Below are positions 61,386 to 64,000 of a stretch of 64,000 bases of DNA, in pieces. A model generated the notes under the pieces. That model had not been told where the DNA came from, searched no databases, and saw only the letters and a program-made list of their open reading frames with translations. The position numbers and the translations under genes were made by a program. The first letter of the stretch is position 1, and every line of letters starts with the position of its first letter. This DNA comes from Devosia litorisediminis (GTDB lineage: Bacteria > Pseudomonadota > Alphaproteobacteria > Rhizobiales > Devosiaceae): contig NZ_JAGXTP010000001.1 of assembly GCF_018334155.1 (NCBI RefSeq), forward strand, positions 1,054,001 through 1,118,000, given 5' to 3'.

Positions 61386-61935
61386 GACCGCTTACATTCC
61401 GCGTCTCCGGACCGAATATGACAGCACCATCAAGCCGGCCCTGCGCGAGCAGTTCGGCTACAAAAATGTGATGGAACTGCCGCGTCTGGACAAGATCGTC
61501 ATCAATATCGGCGTCGGCGAAGCCGTCAACGATACCAAGAAGGTCAAGTCGGCTGCAGCCGAGCTCGAGAAGATTGCTGGCCAGAAGCCAGTCATCACTT
61601 ATGCTCGCAAGTCGATCGCCGGCTTCAAGGTTCGTGAAGACATGCCCCTGGGTGTGAAGGTCACGCTGCGCAAGGTTCGTATGTACGAATTCCTTGACCG
61701 TCTGGTGAACATCGCACTGCCACGCGTTCGCGACTTCCGTGGGTTGAACCCCAATTCCTTTGACGGCAATGGCAACTATGCCATGGGCATCAAGGAACAC
61801 ATCATTTTCCCCGAAATCAACTATGATCAGATCGATCAGGTTTGGGGTATGGACATCGTGGTTGCCACGACGGCCAAAACCGATGATGAGGCGCGTGCGC
61901 TGCTCAAGGCATTCAACTTCCCCTTCCGCAAGTAA
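61378..61935 (+). CDS. rplE: 50S ribosomal protein L5
   Basis: This 185-aa protein has '[17 protein letters not shown]' and '[34 protein letters not shown]'. It binds 5S rRNA. The start lies within the last codons of rplX. Confidence 0.98.
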   Translation: MAETAYIPRLRTEYDSTIKPALREQFGYKNVMELPRLDKIVINIGVGEAVNDTKKVKSAAAELEKIAGQKPVITYARKSIAGFKVREDMPLGVKVTLRKVRMYEFLDRLVNIALPRVRDFRGLNPNSFDGNGNYAMGIKEHIIFPEINYDQIDQVWGMDIVVATTAKTDDEARALLKAFNFPFRK

Positions 61936-61965
61936 GCGGATAGGGAAGGGAAAAAGGATCAGGAC

Positions 61966-62271
61966 ATGGCAAAGACCAGCTCCACCGTTAAAAATGAAAA
62001 GCGTCGCGCGCTCGTTAAGCAGTATGCTGCAAAGCGTGCAGCCCTCAAGGCCGCGACCAAGGACCAGGCGCTTCCGTCAAACGAGCGTTTTGCAGCCCAG
62101 CTCAAGCTTGCTGAACTGCCACGCAATTCTGCGAAGGTCCGTATCCGCAATCGCTGTGAAGTCTCGGGTCGTCCTCGTGGCTTCTACCGCAAGCTGAAGC
62201 TGAGCCGTATCGCTCTGCGTCAGCTGGGCAACCTGGGTATGATCCCGGGCCTCGTGAAGTCGAGCTGGTAA
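61966..62271 (+). CDS. rpsN: 30S ribosomal protein S14 (zinc-independent long form)
   Basis: This 101-aa protein is the long form without the CxxC zinc motifs of the short form. It has '[24 protein letters not shown]' and '[25 protein letters not shown]'. It sits in the 30S head, 30 nt after rplE. Confidence 0.97.
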   Translation: MAKTSSTVKNEKRRALVKQYAAKRAALKAATKDQALPSNERFAAQLKLAELPRNSAKVRIRNRCEVSGRPRGFYRKLKLSRIALRQLGNLGMIPGLVKSSW

Positions 62272-62283
62272 GGAGAACCGAAG

Positions 62284-62682
62284 ATGAGCTTTTCCGATCC
62301 AATCGGCGACATGCTGACCCGTATCCGCAACGCCCAGATGCGTCGCAAGAACACCGTTTCGACGCCAGCTTCGACCCTTCGTGGTCGCGTGCTGGACGTT
62401 CTCCAGTCCGAGGGTTTTATCCGCGGCTATTCGGAGACCAAGTTCGAGAACGGCGCTGCTGAGTATGAGATTGAACTCAAGTACTCGGACAATGAGTCGG
62501 TTATCCGCACGATCGAGCGCGTTTCGCGTCCAGGTCGCCGGGTATACGCCTCGGTCAAGAATATTCCGCAGGTCGCCAACGGCCTCGGTGTCTCGATCCT
62601 GTCCACTCCCAAGGGTGTGATGGCTGATCACGAAGCGAAGGCTGCCAATGTCGGTGGCGAGGTACTCTGCCGCGTCTTCTAA
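62284..62682 (+). CDS. rpsH: 30S ribosomal protein S8
   Basis: This 132-aa protein has '[17 protein letters not shown]' and the C-terminal '[19 protein letters not shown]' with 'GGEVLCRVF'. In many bacteria it represses the spc operon by binding its mRNA. It lies 12 nt after rpsN. Confidence 0.98.
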   Translation: MSFSDPIGDMLTRIRNAQMRRKNTVSTPASTLRGRVLDVLQSEGFIRGYSETKFENGAAEYEIELKYSDNESVIRTIERVSRPGRRVYASVKNIPQVANGLGVSILSTPKGVMADHEAKAANVGGEVLCRVF

Positions 62683-62719
62683 GGCGCGGTAAGACGATTA
62701 CTCAAAGGTAGAAGTTAGA

Positions 62720-63253
62720 ATGTCACGTACTGGCAAACAACCGGTTGCACCGGTCAGCGGCGTTACGGTTACGATCGATGGTCGTACCGTCACCGCAAAG
62801 GGCCCTAAGGGCGAGTTGAGCATCGTGCTCATGGATGTCGTTAATGTCGAGAATGGCGCCGATGGCGTCGTCGTTTCTCCGGCCAATGACACGCGCTTCG
62901 CGCGCGCCGCCTGGGGTACTACCCGTGCACTGATCCAGAACATGGTCACCGGTGTTTCTGCCGGCTTTGAAAAGAAGCTGGCAATCCAGGGCGTGGGTTA
63001 TCGCGCCGCACTTCAGGGCAAAGATATCAAGCTGTCGCTTGGTTTCAGTCACGAAGTGATCTACGAAGCCCCCAAGGGAATCACGCTGACTGTCCCAGTG
63101 CCGACTGAAATCGTCGTCACCGGTATCGACAAGCAGCAGGTTGGTCAGGTTGCGGCTGAGATCCGTGCATGGCGCAAGCCAGAGCCCTACAAGGGCAAGG
63201 GCGTTCGCTATGCTGGCGAGTACGTCTTCCGCAAAGAAGGCAAGAAGAAGTAA
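62720..63253 (+). CDS. rplF: 50S ribosomal protein L6
   Basis: This 177-aa protein has two repeated domains: '[18 protein letters not shown]' in the first and '[34 protein letters not shown]' in the second. It lies near the factor-binding site. It is 37 nt after rpsH. Confidence 0.98.
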   Translation: MSRTGKQPVAPVSGVTVTIDGRTVTAKGPKGELSIVLMDVVNVENGADGVVVSPANDTRFARAAWGTTRALIQNMVTGVSAGFEKKLAIQGVGYRAALQGKDIKLSLGFSHEVIYEAPKGITLTVPVPTEIVVTGIDKQQVGQVAAEIRAWRKPEPYKGKGVRYAGEYVFRKEGKKK

Positions 63254-63265
63254 GGAGCGCCTGCA

Positions 63266-63628
63266 ATGGCTATCAGTGCAAAAGGTGCGGAACGCCGCAA
63301 GGCTCGTGTCCGCAAGGCGCTCAAGGCTCGTGCCTTCGGTCGTCCCCGTCTCAGCGTTTTCCGCTCGGACAAGAATATCTACGCTCAGATCATCGACGAT
63401 GCGACCGGCCGTACGCTGGCTTCCGCTTCGACGCTCGACAAGGACGTCAAGTCCGGCCTCAAGAACGGTTCCACCGCGGCCGCTGCTGCAACGATCGGCA
63501 AGCTGATCGCCGAGCGCGGTTCCAAGGCTGGCGTTGGCGAAGTGATCTTTGATCGTGGTGCGTACATCTATCATGGCCGTGTGAAGGCCCTTGCAGACGC
63601 TGCCCGTGAGGGCGGCCTGCAGTTCTAG
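63266..63628 (+). CDS. rplR: 50S ribosomal protein L18
   Basis: This 120-aa protein has '[20 protein letters not shown]' and '[28 protein letters not shown]'. It binds 5S rRNA with L5. It lies 12 nt after rplF. Confidence 0.98.
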   Translation: MAISAKGAERRKARVRKALKARAFGRPRLSVFRSDKNIYAQIIDDATGRTLASASTLDKDVKSGLKNGSTAAAAATIGKLIAERGSKAGVGEVIFDRGAYIYHGRVKALADAAREGGLQF

Positions 63629-63650
63629 AACACGGCGAGGAAAGAAAATT

Positions 63651-64000
63651 ATGAGAGACGTTCAAGAGCGCGACAGCGAATTCGTCGATCGCCTGGTCCA
63701 CATCAACCGCGTGGCTAAAGTGGTCAAGGGCGGCCGTCGTTTCGGCTTTGCAGCACTCGTCGTTGTCGGCGACCAGAAGGGCCGCGTTGGCTTTGGTCAC
63801 GGCAAGGCACGCGAAGTTCCAGAAGCAATCCGCAAGGCAACTGAAGCTGCCAAGCGCACCATGATCCGCGTTCCGCTGCGCGATGCACGTACGCTGCACC
63901 ACGATGTGCAGGGTCGTCACGGCGCCGGTAAGGTCATTCTGCGTGCAGCCGTTCCCGGTACCGGTATCATTGCCGGTGGTCCGATGCGTGCTGTGTTCGA
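63651..64000 (+). CDS. rpsE: 30S ribosomal protein S5 (3' end outside the window)
   Basis: The visible 116 residues include '[50 protein letters not shown]' and '[21 protein letters not shown]', the double-stranded-RNA-binding and central domains. The gene is cut by the window end. Residues of the spectinomycin-binding loop look wild type ('VKGGRRF'). It lies 22 nt after rplR. Confidence 0.97.
   Translation, partial: MRDVQERDSEFVDRLVHINRVAKVVKGGRRFGFAALVVVGDQKGRVGFGHGKAREVPEAIRKATEAAKRTMIRVPLRDARTLHHDVQGRHGAGKVILRAAVPGTGIIAGGPMRAVF

Overview
The window looks like a chromosomal segment of a GC-rich alphaproteobacterium in the order Hyphomicrobiales (Rhizobiales). A Devosia-like organism is plausible but not proven. 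The basis is the unbroken rif-str-S10-spc supercluster, a tRNA-Trp gene just upstream of secE-nusG, alphaproteobacterial-type RpoB, RpoC and L7/L12 sequences, and the mix of TctCBA, Opp-type ABC and two-component genes. No insertion sequence, prophage or CRISPR array is visible.

Region 1 (1-11.4 kb): a PAS histidine kinase and a cardiolipin-synthase-like phospholipase D enzyme, then an eight-gene minus-strand operon (11323 to 3058). The operon encodes a peptide-type (Opp/Dpp) ABC importer interleaved with a glycerophosphodiester phosphodiesterase, an alkaline-phosphatase-superfamily phosphodiesterase and a HAD phosphatase. Most genes overlap by 1-4 nt. The set looks like a dedicated route for taking up an organophosphate diester and removing its phosphate.

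Region 2 (11.6-18.3 kb): a TctD/TctE-like two-component system with its own periplasmic binding protein, divergent from a tripartite tricarboxylate transporter (tctC, tctB, tctA). Operator-like and attenuator-like repeats lie in the spacers.

Region 3 (18.1-37.2 kb): accessory metabolism and signalling. It holds a nucleoside hydrolase followed by an epimerase remnant and a compact phosphorelay/c-di-GMP cluster (REC-GGDEF-PilZ, HPt, REC-REC-GGDEF, MASE1-CHASE-PAS hybrid kinase, stand-alone receiver). It also holds a MATE pump, an alpha/beta hydrolase, an SLC13/RCK transporter, a membrane GGDEF protein, a 51-aa membrane protein with a perfect FNR/FixK box, a ChaA-type antiporter, a GluR0-like ligand-gated channel, a HupE-type protein and a MAPEG protein.

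Region 4 (37.2-64 kb): tRNA-Trp, secE, nusG, rplKA, rplJL, rpoBC, a YbjN-like gene on the other strand, rpsL-rpsG-fusA-tuf, and the S10/spc operons from rpsJ to rpsE, which runs off the end. Hairpins between rplL/rpoB, rpoB/rpoC and tuf/rpsJ, and an L10-type leader before rplJ, suggest regulation by attenuation or RNA processing. Ribosomal protein S12 has arginine at residue 88, where streptomycin-sensitive bacteria usually have lysine.
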